Origin: Rhizobium sp. BT04
Lineage (GTDB): Bacteria; Pseudomonadota; Alphaproteobacteria; Rhizobiales; Rhizobiaceae
Assembly (NCBI RefSeq): GCF_030053135.1
Contig: NZ_CP125652.1
Span: 2,557,001-2,621,000, forward strand
Direction of reading: 5' to 3'
Length of the DNA stretch: 64,000 nucleotides
Numbering within the stretch: the stretch's first letter is position 1; each line of letters starts with the position of its first letter. The notes beneath the pieces are model-generated. The model was not told where the DNA came from. It searched no databases and saw only the letters and a list, made by a program, of their open reading frames with translations. Below are positions 27,769-36,350 of the stretch, piece after piece. Position numbers and translations under genes: made by a program.

Positions 27769-28701
27769 TCAAAGCTCGGTCTGCATCTTGTCGTTTGCTG
27801 CCTCAATCTCAGCATGTAGCGAATCTGAGATCGGATGATTTGGGGCCACCTCAACCACAGTAGCTACCTTAACCGGCATTACAACCGGATTTCCTGTCAA
27901 GGGGTTGCGGGCGACTGTGGGGAATACGCCGAGACAGAGGACCGCGCCGACCGCTTTCTTTCCAGCAAATATTCGATCAATTTCTGCTTGTCCGTTGTCG
28001 ACGACAACTTGGGAAACCATCTGAGTGAAGAGTTCGACGGCCCTTGCAGCGGGAATACGCCAGTCGATGTAGTAACCGTTCTCCGGCCACAGATCGGCTT
28101 TCGCGATGCGCGGCGTCAGTTGAAATGCAACGATTCCTTCGCTGGCTTCAGATCGTTCAATTTGGTCGACCCCCTTTTTCAGGTGATCTAAAAGGCTCTG
28201 AGTATGGGGCGATCTAATTGTCTTGAACGCGTAGGCCCGATTGGTTGCCGGACCTAGAGCGATTACATCGGGATTGGTTCCAAGCGAGTGCTTGGGATGG
28301 TCGAGATTGATGCGCACCCCGTTGCCCATCAAGAGGCAAGCCCAGTACAGTTCGATAAGCTTGTTATAGACGTCGGCACTTCCGTACGGCGGCTCTTTGG
28401 TAAGATGTACCGCGCCAGAAGCCAACATCTTCAGGTGCGGGACGAGCGAATCGAAGTCTGGATGGTTTCTAACTGCAACGACCTTGGCGGCCAGATCATG
28501 GACCGCCACTCCAGCAGTGTACTCGTCGCGCAAGTCATCGGGGTTTCCGGTGAAACCTTCACGGATACGCTTCAAAATTAGCCACAACGGAAGCATATCG
28601 TCGCCCGACACGCCGTTTGCGGGAATGCTTATTCCCTCAGCTGCAATAAGGGCCTCGAACCGATCGACGGTCTGCATCGCGTCACTCAACTGTAGAAGCA
28701 T
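27769..28701 (-). CDS. Hypothetical protein, possible nuclease-like fold
   Basis: This 310-aa protein starts at the ATG at 28701 preceded by AGGGAG. A middle section (NPDVIALGPATNRAYAFKTIRSPHTQSLLDHLKKGVDQI) resembles the core of PD-(D/E)xK-like nucleases in its strand pattern. However, the acidic residue before the lysine is replaced (AFKT), so activity is doubtful. It stands beside the CoiA-like and reverse-transcriptase genes on the same strand, about 155 bp downstream, and may belong to that cassette. Family not recognised. Confidence 0.6.
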   Translation of the reverse strand: MLLQLSDAMQTVDRFEALIAAEGISIPANGVSGDDMLPLWLILKRIREGFTGNPDDLRDEYTAGVAVHDLAAKVVAVRNHPDFDSLVPHLKMLASGAVHLTKEPPYGSADVYNKLIELYWACLLMGNGVRINLDHPKHSLGTNPDVIALGPATNRAYAFKTIRSPHTQSLLDHLKKGVDQIERSEASEGIVAFQLTPRIAKADLWPENGYYIDWRIPAARAVELFTQMVSQVVVDNGQAEIDRIFAGKKAVGAVLCLGVFPTVARNPLTGNPVVMPVKVATVVEVAPNHPISDSLHAEIEAANDKMQTEL

Positions 28702-28855
28702 TCCCGAACTCCCTATTGTGGCGAAGCACATCGATTATTTTGAGACGAGTGGTCAAGTGGCATCCTAGAGATATTGGGTAGCCATACGATGCCACCGGCG
28801 GCAGGTCGCGTCCGCCCGCTGATTTGTCACAAGTAAGACCCAAGCGTGTTTTCGG

Positions 28856-29659
28856 TCAGACGACGGTGAGAGATGCAATCATGCCTTGGGGTAGTGAGAA
28901 TGCCGGCGAAGACCACGCCGTGCGCCACTTCGCGCCGATGGTGAGTTGGTGAACGCCGTACGGTCCGCGCAGTGTCAAAGTTCTCCAGCGCTTTGACTTT
29001 CGGGTGTATCCCCCGACCGAACGCTCAACCCCTCCCGTTTCATACCACGTGGCCGAGGCGACATCGATCGTGTGGTCGCCGAACTCGCCTCGCCAGAGGC
29101 TGCCGTCCGACGGATCGACGTACCACAGTTCGTTGTAGCCGAGCGCCTTTGCCCACTTTTCCCAAGGCTTGATCGAATATTTCGAGATAACAATGCCGCC
29201 GGGCGTCGGCTTGGAATTCTCCTTCGTATCTGACGAAAGGATGCCGACCCATAGAACCGGGACCTGCGCTGCGATGTAGGCCTTTGTTCTCGCCTCGATG
29301 GCGGGATACAGAATCGGTGTGTGCTGGATTTCGAACGCCCACCGGCTCTGCCCATCGGGTGACGTGACGAACACGTCGGCGCGGCGATCTCCTTGAATGG
29401 ACAGCACGTTCACTTCGTAGTTGGCGACATAGCCCAGTCTGCGAAATGCGTCACGCAGCGCGACCTTGGCCTCGAGGTGCGCTGCCGTCTCCCCCTTTGC
29501 CCAAGAGCAGTCGGTTGGAGGCTTGTGCGCGAAGTGCGCGATCTTGATCTGGCCTTTACGCAGGGTAACGGCCTGACCGCATTCCGGGCAGTGATAAGAA
29601 AAACCTTTGGCGGAGGTCGCGGCGTCCACGCTCAAGCCGTTCCAATTTGCTGTCAGCAT
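28856..29659 (-). CDS. CoiA-like nuclease
   Basis: This 267-aa protein matches competence-protein CoiA-like nucleases: a zinc-ribbon-like CPECGQAVTLRKGQIKIAHFAHK at residues 24-47, then GETAAHLEAKVALRDAF and the PD-(D/E)xK-type core with RRADVFVT and AFEIQ (acidic residue and glutamate-glutamine). CoiA acts on DNA in natural transformation, and similar proteins occur in defence loci. The gene starts 28 bases after the reverse-transcriptase stop, with its ATG at 29659, so it is likely the second gene of that operon. Confidence 0.78.
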   Translation of the reverse strand: MLTANWNGLSVDAATSAKGFSYHCPECGQAVTLRKGQIKIAHFAHKPPTDCSWAKGETAAHLEAKVALRDAFRRLGYVANYEVNVLSIQGDRRADVFVTSPDGQSRWAFEIQHTPILYPAIEARTKAYIAAQVPVLWVGILSSDTKENSKPTPGGIVISKYSIKPWEKWAKALGYNELWYVDPSDGSLWRGEFGDHTIDVASATWYETGGVERSVGGYTRKSKRWRTLTLRGPYGVHQLTIGAKWRTAWSSPAFSLPQGMIASLTVV

Positions 29660-29686
29660 TCAGCTAGTCCTTCGCTCAGGCTGCAA

Positions 29687-31048
29687 TCAAAGGTCCTTCA
29701 ACCGCAGGAGTTCTCGCTCGACTTCCTTTTCGAACCGCCTCAACTGGCGCAAGATCATGTCTCCGTTATCGAAGAGCTTTGCGCTTCGTCGAGCGTAAGA
29801 CGAGAAATTGCGGGCTGCGACCGAAGTGAACCGCTTTCGCAGTTTCTTGGTGTAAACCTTGCTGGCCTTGCCTTGAGCGATCGCCTTCGCGGCAACATCG
29901 CGGGTGCGACGGAATCCCTTACGCATCTTGCGCCATTGCCGCGACAGCGAGCTAGGGCGGATGGTCGCACCTTCCCCGTGGAAGGTGAAGCCGAGATACT
30001 GGGCAGCCTTCCTCGATGCTAGCGCAGCGTTTGCAGGGTCGAACTCGGACACTTCTGTCTTGTCCCTGCTGATCTCCAGCGCGTCGGCCGCGAGAAGGTC
30101 TTCGATTTTGACTTCTACGTCTCGTGCATGTTCGAGCTTGCACACGACGAGTATATCATCAGAGTAACGCCGATAGAGCGCGCCGATCGAGCGGCAGTAA
30201 GCGCTCATCGCGATATCGAAATCCAGCATGTACAAATTGGAAAACGCGGCGCTGATCGGTGTTCCCTGCGGTATTCCGAATGCGTTCGGGTTTTCGTGTA
30301 TCGGGATGCCGGCTTCCTTCACCTCCGCGATGGTGGCGATCGGGTCCCGCGTTTTTCGTTGAAGGCTTTGTAAGAAGGTAGGCTGCGCGCGGAGGTCATC
30401 CAGGCGGACGAAGCGGAATTTCGTCATGAATCGAAAGACCTTGAACCAGCTTTCTGGAAGGTTTTCGACGCCGAGCAATCGTCGGAGCCGGGTCTTGAGG
30501 AGTCGGTGATCAAGGGTGTCGAAGAATTTCGTTACATCGTAGGCCAATATAGCGACGGGTGCATTGGAGCGGGCGTAGCGATACACGTCGGATGCGAAAT
30601 GATAATTGCCCTTGCCGAGCGACCGGTATGCGATGACGTTTTCATCGATCTCGTGCGAGGCATAGGCCGCCTCCAACCGATGGTTCAGCAACCAAGCATA
30701 ACAGGAGAGCACGCAGGCGTCGCGATGTGACGCGAACATGATCGCGCGGTCCTTTAGCCTGGTCTTGTGAACCTTTGGCTTGTAGCGCTTTTCGGATTTA
30801 ACGTAGTGGATGAGGGGTGAGAACGAATGGGCCTCGACGAAGTCCGGCTGCAGTACTTTTTTCGCAAACGACTGGCCGACCTGGCGATCGAAATGCCTAT
30901 ATCCTCGAGGAGCAAACCAGCCAAAATCGATCAAGCGTTGCGGCTCCGCAGAGTTCGGGGAGTTGATCCTGACCCTGGACCCCAGCTCGTAGAGCTGGAC
31001 ACTTCCCGAACGCACGCCGCCATCTGTCTGCACCTCAATCGATTGCAT
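29687..31048 (-). CDS. Reverse transcriptase, DRT2 (UG2)-like defence type
   Basis: This RNA-directed DNA polymerase (453 aa from ATG 31048; a GTG at 31066 is an alternative) has the palm motifs in order. Counted from the GTG they are: motif A AYDVTKFFDTLDH (175-187), GIPQGTPISAAFSNLYMLDFD (264-284), YSDD at 301-304, and LGFTFHGEG near 366. The N-terminal GYRHFD and HSFSPLIHYVK signature with RAIMFASHRDA recalls the UG2/DRT2 group of antiphage RTs. It has no maturase/HNH domain of group II introns. The CoiA-like gene follows. A clade assignment by tree is needed; it could also be another UG class. Confidence 0.8.
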   Translation of the reverse strand: MQSIEVQTDGGVRSGSVQLYELGSRVRINSPNSAEPQRLIDFGWFAPRGYRHFDRQVGQSFAKKVLQPDFVEAHSFSPLIHYVKSEKRYKPKVHKTRLKDRAIMFASHRDACVLSCYAWLLNHRLEAAYASHEIDENVIAYRSLGKGNYHFASDVYRYARSNAPVAILAYDVTKFFDTLDHRLLKTRLRRLLGVENLPESWFKVFRFMTKFRFVRLDDLRAQPTFLQSLQRKTRDPIATIAEVKEAGIPIHENPNAFGIPQGTPISAAFSNLYMLDFDIAMSAYCRSIGALYRRYSDDILVVCKLEHARDVEVKIEDLLAADALEISRDKTEVSEFDPANAALASRKAAQYLGFTFHGEGATIRPSSLSRQWRKMRKGFRRTRDVAAKAIAQGKASKVYTKKLRKRFTSVAARNFSSYARRSAKLFDNGDMILRQLRRFEKEVERELLRLKDL

Positions 31049-31066
31049 CGAATGCGATCCCGACAC

Positions 31067-31300
31067 GGGTCTATTAACGCGAGGCGGTATTGTGTAACCA
31101 CGGAGGTCCGAGCCATGCTCGATATCTCGTTCATCATTCCATACCTGGTGGCGAAGATCATCGATCTCGTCCTGCCGGGAAGCAACTTCGAACTTGACAG
31201 TCTCAACGGTCCGACCCGCTGGCCAATTCCAGGGGCGAACACAACGTAGGTGTGCAGAACCGATTCGGCAATCTCGCCTCGCCGGAAATACACAAATTAC
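31067..31300 (-). ncRNA. Possible template RNA region upstream of the reverse transcriptase
   Basis: The 5' side of the RT gene is about 230 bp of non-coding DNA before the next promoter. DRT2 systems need an RNA from this position. Reading on the RT strand, one frame (from about 31293) is stop-free across the whole interval and into the RT gene, the feature that allows an endless ORF after rolling-circle copying in DRT2. Hairpins were not modelled, so this is a weak positional inference. Confidence 0.25.
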
Positions 31301-31354
31301 TTCAATGCCGTAGCCGTCGGCTCAAGATGCCAAGCTGAAGGTGAGTTGTTAAGC

Positions 31355-31445
31355 TTCGCGCATGAAGCATGCGCGCTATCATTCTTGATATCATCAATGA
31401 TAGCATGCTTGAAATCATGCATGAAAGCTTGATTGAATTGCAATT
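31355..31445. promoter_or_regulatory. Repeat-rich operator/centromere-like site before parA
   Basis: A dense AT-rich cluster contains CTATCATT (31376-31383) facing AATGATAG (31396-31403), CATGAAGCATGCGC, AGCATGCTTGAAATCATGCATGAAAGCTTG and related CATG/CTTGA repeats. Such clusters before parA are typical operator or parS-like sites. Confidence 0.55.
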
Positions 31446-31494
31446 TGCAAGTATCGACAGAGTCGCTGGTTCGCTCGATTGTGGAGGATATTCG

Positions 31495-32178
31495 ATGCCG
31501 ATAATTTGCGCCGCCAATCCCAAAGGCGGAGCTGGAAAATCCACAACGCTGTTGGCGATCGCATCGTGCCTTTCCCACCAGGGTGCGTCTGTCATCATCA
31601 TCGACGCAGACCCGAATAGGCCAATCACCGACTGGCGTTCTGGAAACAGCGCCCTTCCGATAAAGGTTCGTAGCGACGCGACCGAAGCGAACATTCGTGA
31701 CTTGATCAACGAGACAGCGGCAGAGGCCCAGTTTGTCTTCATCGACCTTGAAGGTACAGCGAGCCGTCTTACCTCCAGAACGATCATCCGCAGCGATCTC
31801 ACGCTCATACCCTTGGCTGGAAGCGCCCTCGATGCACAACAAGCAGCCCGGGCTGTCAGCTTGGTACGGGAGAGTGAAGCCGACATCGGCCGACAGCTGA
31901 ACTTCGCCCTGACTTTCAATCGGACCAGCCCACCACCGTTCGTTCGCCGTATCGAACGCGAGATCGGCCAGCAAATGCGGAAGGGCAACCTACCTGTTAT
32001 GAGCACTCACCTGCATCGTCGTGAGGCCTACAACGCGATGTTCATGGAGCGATTGGCGCTGCATGAATTGAACCCCGCAGCGATCAACGGCGTTCCGGCC
32101 GCGATCGACAACGCAATGCAGCTGACTGGTGAGGTGCTCGAGCTTCTCCAGAAGCTTTCTGGTGAGAAGGCTGCGTGA
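31495..32178 (+). CDS. parA: ParA-family ATPase
   Basis: This 227-aa P-loop ATPase has a deviant Walker A ([11 protein letters not shown], residues 9-19), followed by DADPNRP and the effector-like VFIDLEG. It is the small single-domain ParA type (no N-terminal HTH), as on genomic islands and plasmids (VirC1/ParA-like). The ATG at 31495 follows GTGGAGGATATTCG, an excellent ribosome-binding site; the longer upstream start at 31369 would translate the operator repeats. It ends at the start of a small partner gene. Confidence 0.85.
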   Translation: MPIICAANPKGGAGKSTTLLAIASCLSHQGASVIIIDADPNRPITDWRSGNSALPIKVRSDATEANIRDLINETAAEAQFVFIDLEGTASRLTSRTIIRSDLTLIPLAGSALDAQQAARAVSLVRESEADIGRQLNFALTFNRTSPPPFVRRIEREIGQQMRKGNLPVMSTHLHRREAYNAMFMERLALHELNPAAINGVPAAIDNAMQLTGEVLELLQKLSGEKAA

Positions 32179-32492
32179 TGACAAGAGATTTTGGCTTCGG
32201 CGACAAAGAGAACGAACGCAAACTCGACGTGTCCCAATTCTCTCCGCGCGAGGGAAACGATCCCTCCAGGGACGACCTTAGCCTCGGCGACAAGGCCGCC
32301 GATAGGGCCGGCTTCAAAAGCCGTGAAGCTGTCGAGAGAGTAGCGCGTATGCGTAAGCCATCCCAGCCGTTTGACCAAGCATTCGTCAGGGCACCGATCG
32401 AGGTCATCAACCGGTTCAAGACGTTTTGCAACGAGACCGGGATGTCCTACGGGGAAGCTTTGGATGAACTGATGCGCCGGGCGAAAGTTTAG
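32178..32492 (+). CDS. Small ParA partner, ribbon-helix-helix-like
   Basis: This 104-aa protein overlaps parA by one base. The N-terminal half is charged and disordered. The C-terminal ~45 residues (FDQAFVRAPIEVINRFKTFCNETGMSYGEALDELMRR) resemble a ribbon-helix-helix fold, as in ParG/CopG-type centromere-binding partners. A role in binding the repeat cluster upstream of parA is inferred from the two-gene arrangement. It may start at GTG 32175 instead. Confidence 0.65.
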   Translation: MTRDFGFGDKENERKLDVSQFSPREGNDPSRDDLSLGDKAADRAGFKSREAVERVARMRKPSQPFDQAFVRAPIEVINRFKTFCNETGMSYGEALDELMRRAKV

Positions 32493-33073
32493 GCGCTCAC
32501 CGGATATAACTGCCTTTGCTGGGCCAGGACCGCTAGTTCGTTTTATGGTGGGTTAGGTGCCGGGTTTGGGACTTAGCCTCCCACTGACGGCTGCTTTCGG
32601 GCCCAAACCGGTCGTTTGCAATTGCCAACGGATCACACGTGATCGCCGTCATGTGAGCAGCGGGGATAAATCGCCAGCCAATCAATGATGAGACGAATCC
32701 GGATCGTCAGTTTCTTCGGTCGAAGATACCCGAAACTACGAGTAGATAAGAACGGTATGTTGCTCGGATGTGGCCTTTTTCGCGTCTGGTAGAGGACCCT
32801 ACGGACGGGGCCGGACTTCCGCGATGGCTGCCCACAACATTATCAAAGGCCTGTGTATCAGATTTTAGTCGCACGCTTTGACCTCAGCATCAAAGAAATC
32901 GGCCGTCCGCTCGAGCATTGCCTCCCAGTTTCCGACGGGGATGAGTTCGTGCATTAAGCAGATTACTATAGCGCGATGTTATACTTTGATATTAATCACG
33001 CGAGAGCGCGAGAAATCGCCGTACCGATTTGAGGCCGAGATTACCTCGTTCGATCGCGTGAAAAGGAACCACC
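32493..33073. other. Intergenic region, no gene recognised
   Basis: This 581-bp stretch holds only short open frames without recognisable features. The promoter of the HNH operon must be in the last part, which is AT-richer (around 32960-33000). Confidence 0.4.
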
Positions 33074-33766
33074 GTGGCCTGCTCCAGAGGAAAAGCTCAT
33101 CCCAACGCGGCAACTAAGCTGAGACTTTTCGTGGACTCCGCCGGGTATTGCCAGAATCCGGGATGCAACACAGCGTTATTTCCCGAGGGACATGACGGGC
33201 ACCCGCACATTGCCGAGATGGCCCACATCTTCGCAGCCATCGACGGAGGACCGAGAACAGAGGAAACGTTGACCGAAGAGGAAAGGGGCGACTACGCGAA
33301 CATAATCTTGCTCTGCGCCAATTGTCATACGCTTGCGGACAAAACGCCTGAAACCCACCCGGCGACGCTTATGGCTTCGTGGAAGCGTGGCCACGTGGAG
33401 AGAATACGTCAGGTTTTCGGAGTGCGGAAATTCAAGACCCGAGCCGAGCTCCGCTCCGAAATCGAGAAGCTTCTCCGCGAAAACCGGGCAGTCCATAAAA
33501 CTACAGGTCCCGATCTCGAGTATCGGGCAAATCCCGAAGCCGAAGAGGCGCACATGTGGCGGGCTCGGATGCGATCGACGATTATTCCAAACAGCAACAA
33601 GATTCTTCTATTCGTCGATAGCAACATGGGATTGCTGACGGATGGCGAGCGGGAAGTCGTCGAGCAGTTCAGGCTGCACGTCAAAGGCCTTATTCTTCGG
33701 CACCTGGAGGGTTTAAAAATCCCCAATATCAGATTCCCGAGTGAAATGGCGGACATCGCAGCATGA
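33074..33766 (+). CDS. HNH endonuclease
   Basis: This 230-aa protein starts at a GTG behind AAAAGGAACC. Residues about 20-90 form an HNH/zinc-binding nuclease: GYCQNPGCNTALF, HIAEMAHIFAA and NIILLCANCHTLADKT carry the Cys4 ligands and the His-Asn-His elements. The C-terminal ~120 residues are coiled and of unknown family (LRSEIEKLLRENRAVHKTTGP...). Its stop overlaps the next start as ATGA, and a second such overlap follows, so this is the first gene of a three-gene unit. Inferred to cleave nucleic acid, probably in defence. Confidence 0.8.
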   Translation: MACSRGKAHPNAATKLRLFVDSAGYCQNPGCNTALFPEGHDGHPHIAEMAHIFAAIDGGPRTEETLTEEERGDYANIILLCANCHTLADKTPETHPATLMASWKRGHVERIRQVFGVRKFKTRAELRSEIEKLLRENRAVHKTTGPDLEYRANPEAEEAHMWRARMRSTIIPNSNKILLFVDSNMGLLTDGEREVVEQFRLHVKGLILRHLEGLKIPNIRFPSEMADIAA

Positions 33767-34398
33767 CCACGCAGGAATTCGTTTCTAAGGCTTTGACAGC
33801 GAGCCGAGATGTCTCCGATCATACTTGGGTGACGTCAGAGATCGTCGAAATCGAGCGGCCTGAAAAACAAACTTTTCGGGCGGCCGTGATCGCCAAGAAG
33901 ATGGTCTTCCTCGATCACGTGAAGCCGCTCAGCGCGTCGGGCGTTGAGGTCATCGTCAATTTTCCTAAGGTGGGCATGTGGGGGGCCGATGCCATCGAAT
34001 TCTGCGAGGCGAACGGTGTCGCGTGGGGGCGCTATGGCGTGCTGCTCAAAGCCTTGGACGCCGACTTTCCCGCAGAAACTCGAGACCCCCAAATCCAGTT
34101 CCCGCGCCGCGCGCTGTTACAGCACACGAGAGTCAAACAGGTCGGGTTTATCAACGATCAGTTGCTGACCGTTCGTCACGATACCGGGAAGGTCCTGAGG
34201 ATCGCGCTCGTCTACAACTACGATCTGGCCCCCGAGGACATTCGGAATGCACGCGAGCGCCTCGGAGAGTTCGATCTGGTCCTGAAAAACAACCCGAACG
34301 GCTCCATACTCAACGGCGTGGCGGAGGCAGCGGAGAGCATGGGGGCGGAGGTCTTTGAAATCGCAGGTATACTTCGTTATCTCGGACGCTTGAAGTGA
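33763..34398 (+). CDS. Hypothetical middle gene of HNH-NTase operon
   Basis: This 211-aa protein shares an ATGA overlap with the HNH gene and a GTGA overlap with the nucleotidyltransferase gene. I do not recognise the family. The middle section (SGVEVIVNFPKVGMWGADAIEFCEANGVAWGRYGVLLKALD) reads like a compact alpha/beta domain, and a second (LVYNYDLAPEDIRNARERLGEFDLVLKNNPNGSI) like a sensor. There is no membrane segment. Its position, strictly between the two partners, means it must act with them. Confidence 0.65.
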   Translation: MTTQEFVSKALTASRDVSDHTWVTSEIVEIERPEKQTFRAAVIAKKMVFLDHVKPLSASGVEVIVNFPKVGMWGADAIEFCEANGVAWGRYGVLLKALDADFPAETRDPQIQFPRRALLQHTRVKQVGFINDQLLTVRHDTGKVLRIALVYNYDLAPEDIRNARERLGEFDLVLKNNPNGSILNGVAEAAESMGAEVFEIAGILRYLGRLK

Positions 34399-34748
34399 TC
34401 TCCGGCGATGATGTCTACTTGGTAGGCGTGTTTAAGATGATCAAGGAGTGCCAAGATATCGGTCTGGATGCGGACTGGTACATTTTCGGGTCCGCTAGCC
34501 GCGAGGATACAATACCGGCCGATATCGATATCCTTTGTCTCGTCGAAACCTATGACGTGGGAAGAGTAATTTCTAAGGCGGTAAACAGCCATCTGCTTCG
34601 TAGTCCTATTGACCTCAGAATTCTCTCTCGCGAAGACGAGGGCAGACTCGATTTTATACGAAGGACCGGCAGCATTTGTCTTGCCCATTCGAATTCGCTT
34701 GAATGGCGTAGCCATCGCACACCCGAACTATCCACAGGACGCGACTGA
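34395..34748 (+). CDS. MNT-type minimal nucleotidyltransferase
   Basis: This 117-aa protein opens with the nucleotidyltransferase motif: DADWYIFGSASREDTIPADIDILCLVE (Gly-Ser at about residues 32-33 and the Asp-x-Asp at 43-45), followed by a third acidic strand (SPIDLRILS, Asp near 76). Such MntA-like proteins AMPylate or otherwise modify partners, often as antitoxins of HEPN proteins. Here no HEPN gene is adjacent, so the partner may be the HNH nuclease or the middle protein. Last gene of the unit. The start is a GTG overlapping the previous stop. Confidence 0.75.
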   Translation: MISGDDVYLVGVFKMIKECQDIGLDADWYIFGSASREDTIPADIDILCLVETYDVGRVISKAVNSHLLRSPIDLRILSREDEGRLDFIRRTGSICLAHSNSLEWRSHRTPELSTGRD

Positions 34749-34958
34749 CCGGGCGGAAGGAATGTCGCGGTACGAGGGCCCCGTTTAAGCTCTTCCGCCA
34801 AGACCTTGGAATGAAGGAAAAGTTTTTTGCCGAGGCCGTGGGCTTCTCGGCGAACGACCGTTCATCTCCCGTTGCGGGCATTGCTCGCATCGGGGTAGCC
34901 CAATAGTTCTCGAACGCGAAGCGGCTGGCGATTAATGTCAACTATTCGCCCGAAGCCG

Positions 34959-36350
34959 TCATCGATGGGAAGACTGCTCTATAGGCTCTGAATTTGTCTG
35001 CGACGTTGGGGCGTCCCACACCTGCTCCCATCCTTCGACGTGACTGGACGTAAGACGTTCTGACATTCGCGCTAGTCGTTTCGTGTTGAAGACGATGCCT
35101 CCAACCGGGACCGAATGGCTTCCCACCGGTAGATGAACATTCACCAAGGCGACCTTTCCGGCCACCAGCAATATTTCCATATTGGCAGGCAAATGCCCCT
35201 GGGGCAGCAATATTCCACGATCAAACAAACGTTTGTGGTTCTGTCGAACGGTCTTATGTGTTGAGCGGGGCATCACAAGGGTCGTTCGCATCCTTTTACC
35301 CGCGTTTCGCAGGGCGTGGCCTATACTCGCAAGGCTTTCCCCCACTTTAAGACTTCGGCCCCAAGTCGCGCCGTTGGGCCTCAACCAGACGACCTCACAC
35401 ACCTGATCTGACGCTTCGAAATCTCCCACCATAGCGATCAACCGATCGAAATTGCGCGGTAGATAAGGTGCGCCTGTGGACGCGATGAATTCTGCCCCCT
35501 CAAGCGGAAGACTTACGAGCGCCTCACGCCACGCATCAGTGCTGTCAGGATTGTTGATAACATCGGCGAACCGTGAATCGCCGGTCATACGTTCGAATTC
35601 GGCGGCCGCGTTCGACGCAGTGTCGGCCCCAACCTGTAGATGCCATGCATCGCTTGCGGCCACGGTCAGCTTGTTATAATTCGCAGCGCTGTCGTTGAGG
35701 TCCGTGAAAGTCGGTCGAACCCGCAGCCGATCCATGTCGAGGACCAAATCTGCACGCAATATCTGATAGCCGTAAATGCCACCCTCGACGTCCGACACCG
35801 AGTAGAGATTCACTGCGTCAGGATCGGGGAAACGGCGAATTCGCCTCGCGTAGTCTCGGAAATTCTCCTCAAACGCAGCGCGGGCGAACGCCTCCGGCAT
35901 ATCCCGAGCTTCCGGAAGCTCCGCCACCTTCACAAGGTAGTCAGCGGAGCGCGCACGTGAACGTGGAACCATATTTCGGCTCACGAGATCATACCAGACG
36001 TTCTCGATGATCGGCGAGGTTTCCACAACGTGCGGAACGCCAGATGTGGATGAAGATCGGAACAGCTCCCGGCCGGCGGGGGCAAGTTGGACATCGTCGT
36101 TTACGATCTCCACGAGATTTCGCCGACCCATGTCCGTGAGAACTGTTTGCATCTCACTGGTCGTGAAGCCAAACCACGCTCGCATGCGGCTCACCGCCAT
36201 TCTGTCCAGTATGGCCAGGAGCCGCAGCACGAACTCATCGACAACTGGGAGCTGGCGATCTCGTGTGATCGTGGCCCGGACTGTGAAGCGACGGCACGAG
36301 ACTTGGAAATCAATCATGTCAACGATGATACGATCAGGTGCCTCGCTCAT
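34959..36350 (-). CDS. Hypothetical partner of the NERD-kinase-helicase protein
   Basis: This 463-aa protein starts at ATG 36350 and overlaps the end of the upstream helicase gene by four bases (ATGA), so the two are a coupled operon. Residues about 25-110 look like a winged-helix (VLRLLAILDRM, FTTSEMQTVLTDMGRRNLVEIVNDDVQLAPAGREL). The C-terminal third (TTLVMPRSTHKTVRQNHKRLFDRGILLPQ...AGKVALVNVHLP) has a faint resemblance to phospholipase-D-like folds. No HKD motif is seen, so I give no function. The translation continues upstream, but that extension would lie inside the helicase gene. Confidence 0.7.
   Translation of the reverse strand: MSEAPDRIIVDMIDFQVSCRRFTVRATITRDRQLPVVDEFVLRLLAILDRMAVSRMRAWFGFTTSEMQTVLTDMGRRNLVEIVNDDVQLAPAGRELFRSSSTSGVPHVVETSPIIENVWYDLVSRNMVPRSRARSADYLVKVAELPEARDMPEAFARAAFEENFRDYARRIRRFPDPDAVNLYSVSDVEGGIYGYQILRADLVLDMDRLRVRPTFTDLNDSAANYNKLTVAASDAWHLQVGADTASNAAAEFERMTGDSRFADVINNPDSTDAWREALVSLPLEGAEFIASTGAPYLPRNFDRLIAMVGDFEASDQVCEVVWLRPNGATWGRSLKVGESLASIGHALRNAGKRMRTTLVMPRSTHKTVRQNHKRLFDRGILLPQGHLPANMEILLVAGKVALVNVHLPVGSHSVPVGGIVFNTKRLARMSERLTSSHVEGWEQVWDAPTSQTNSEPIEQSSHR

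Noticed and set aside
29687..31066. Group II intron maturase
   Set aside because: No maturase X or HNH domain and no intron structure around it; the N-terminus is of the UG defence type.
30827..31249. Plus-strand open frame antisense to the RT start, ending in a short hydrophobic peptide
   Set aside because: It is mostly antisense to the reverse transcriptase. A possible start near 31114 with GGAGG has no domain, so a gene is not supported.
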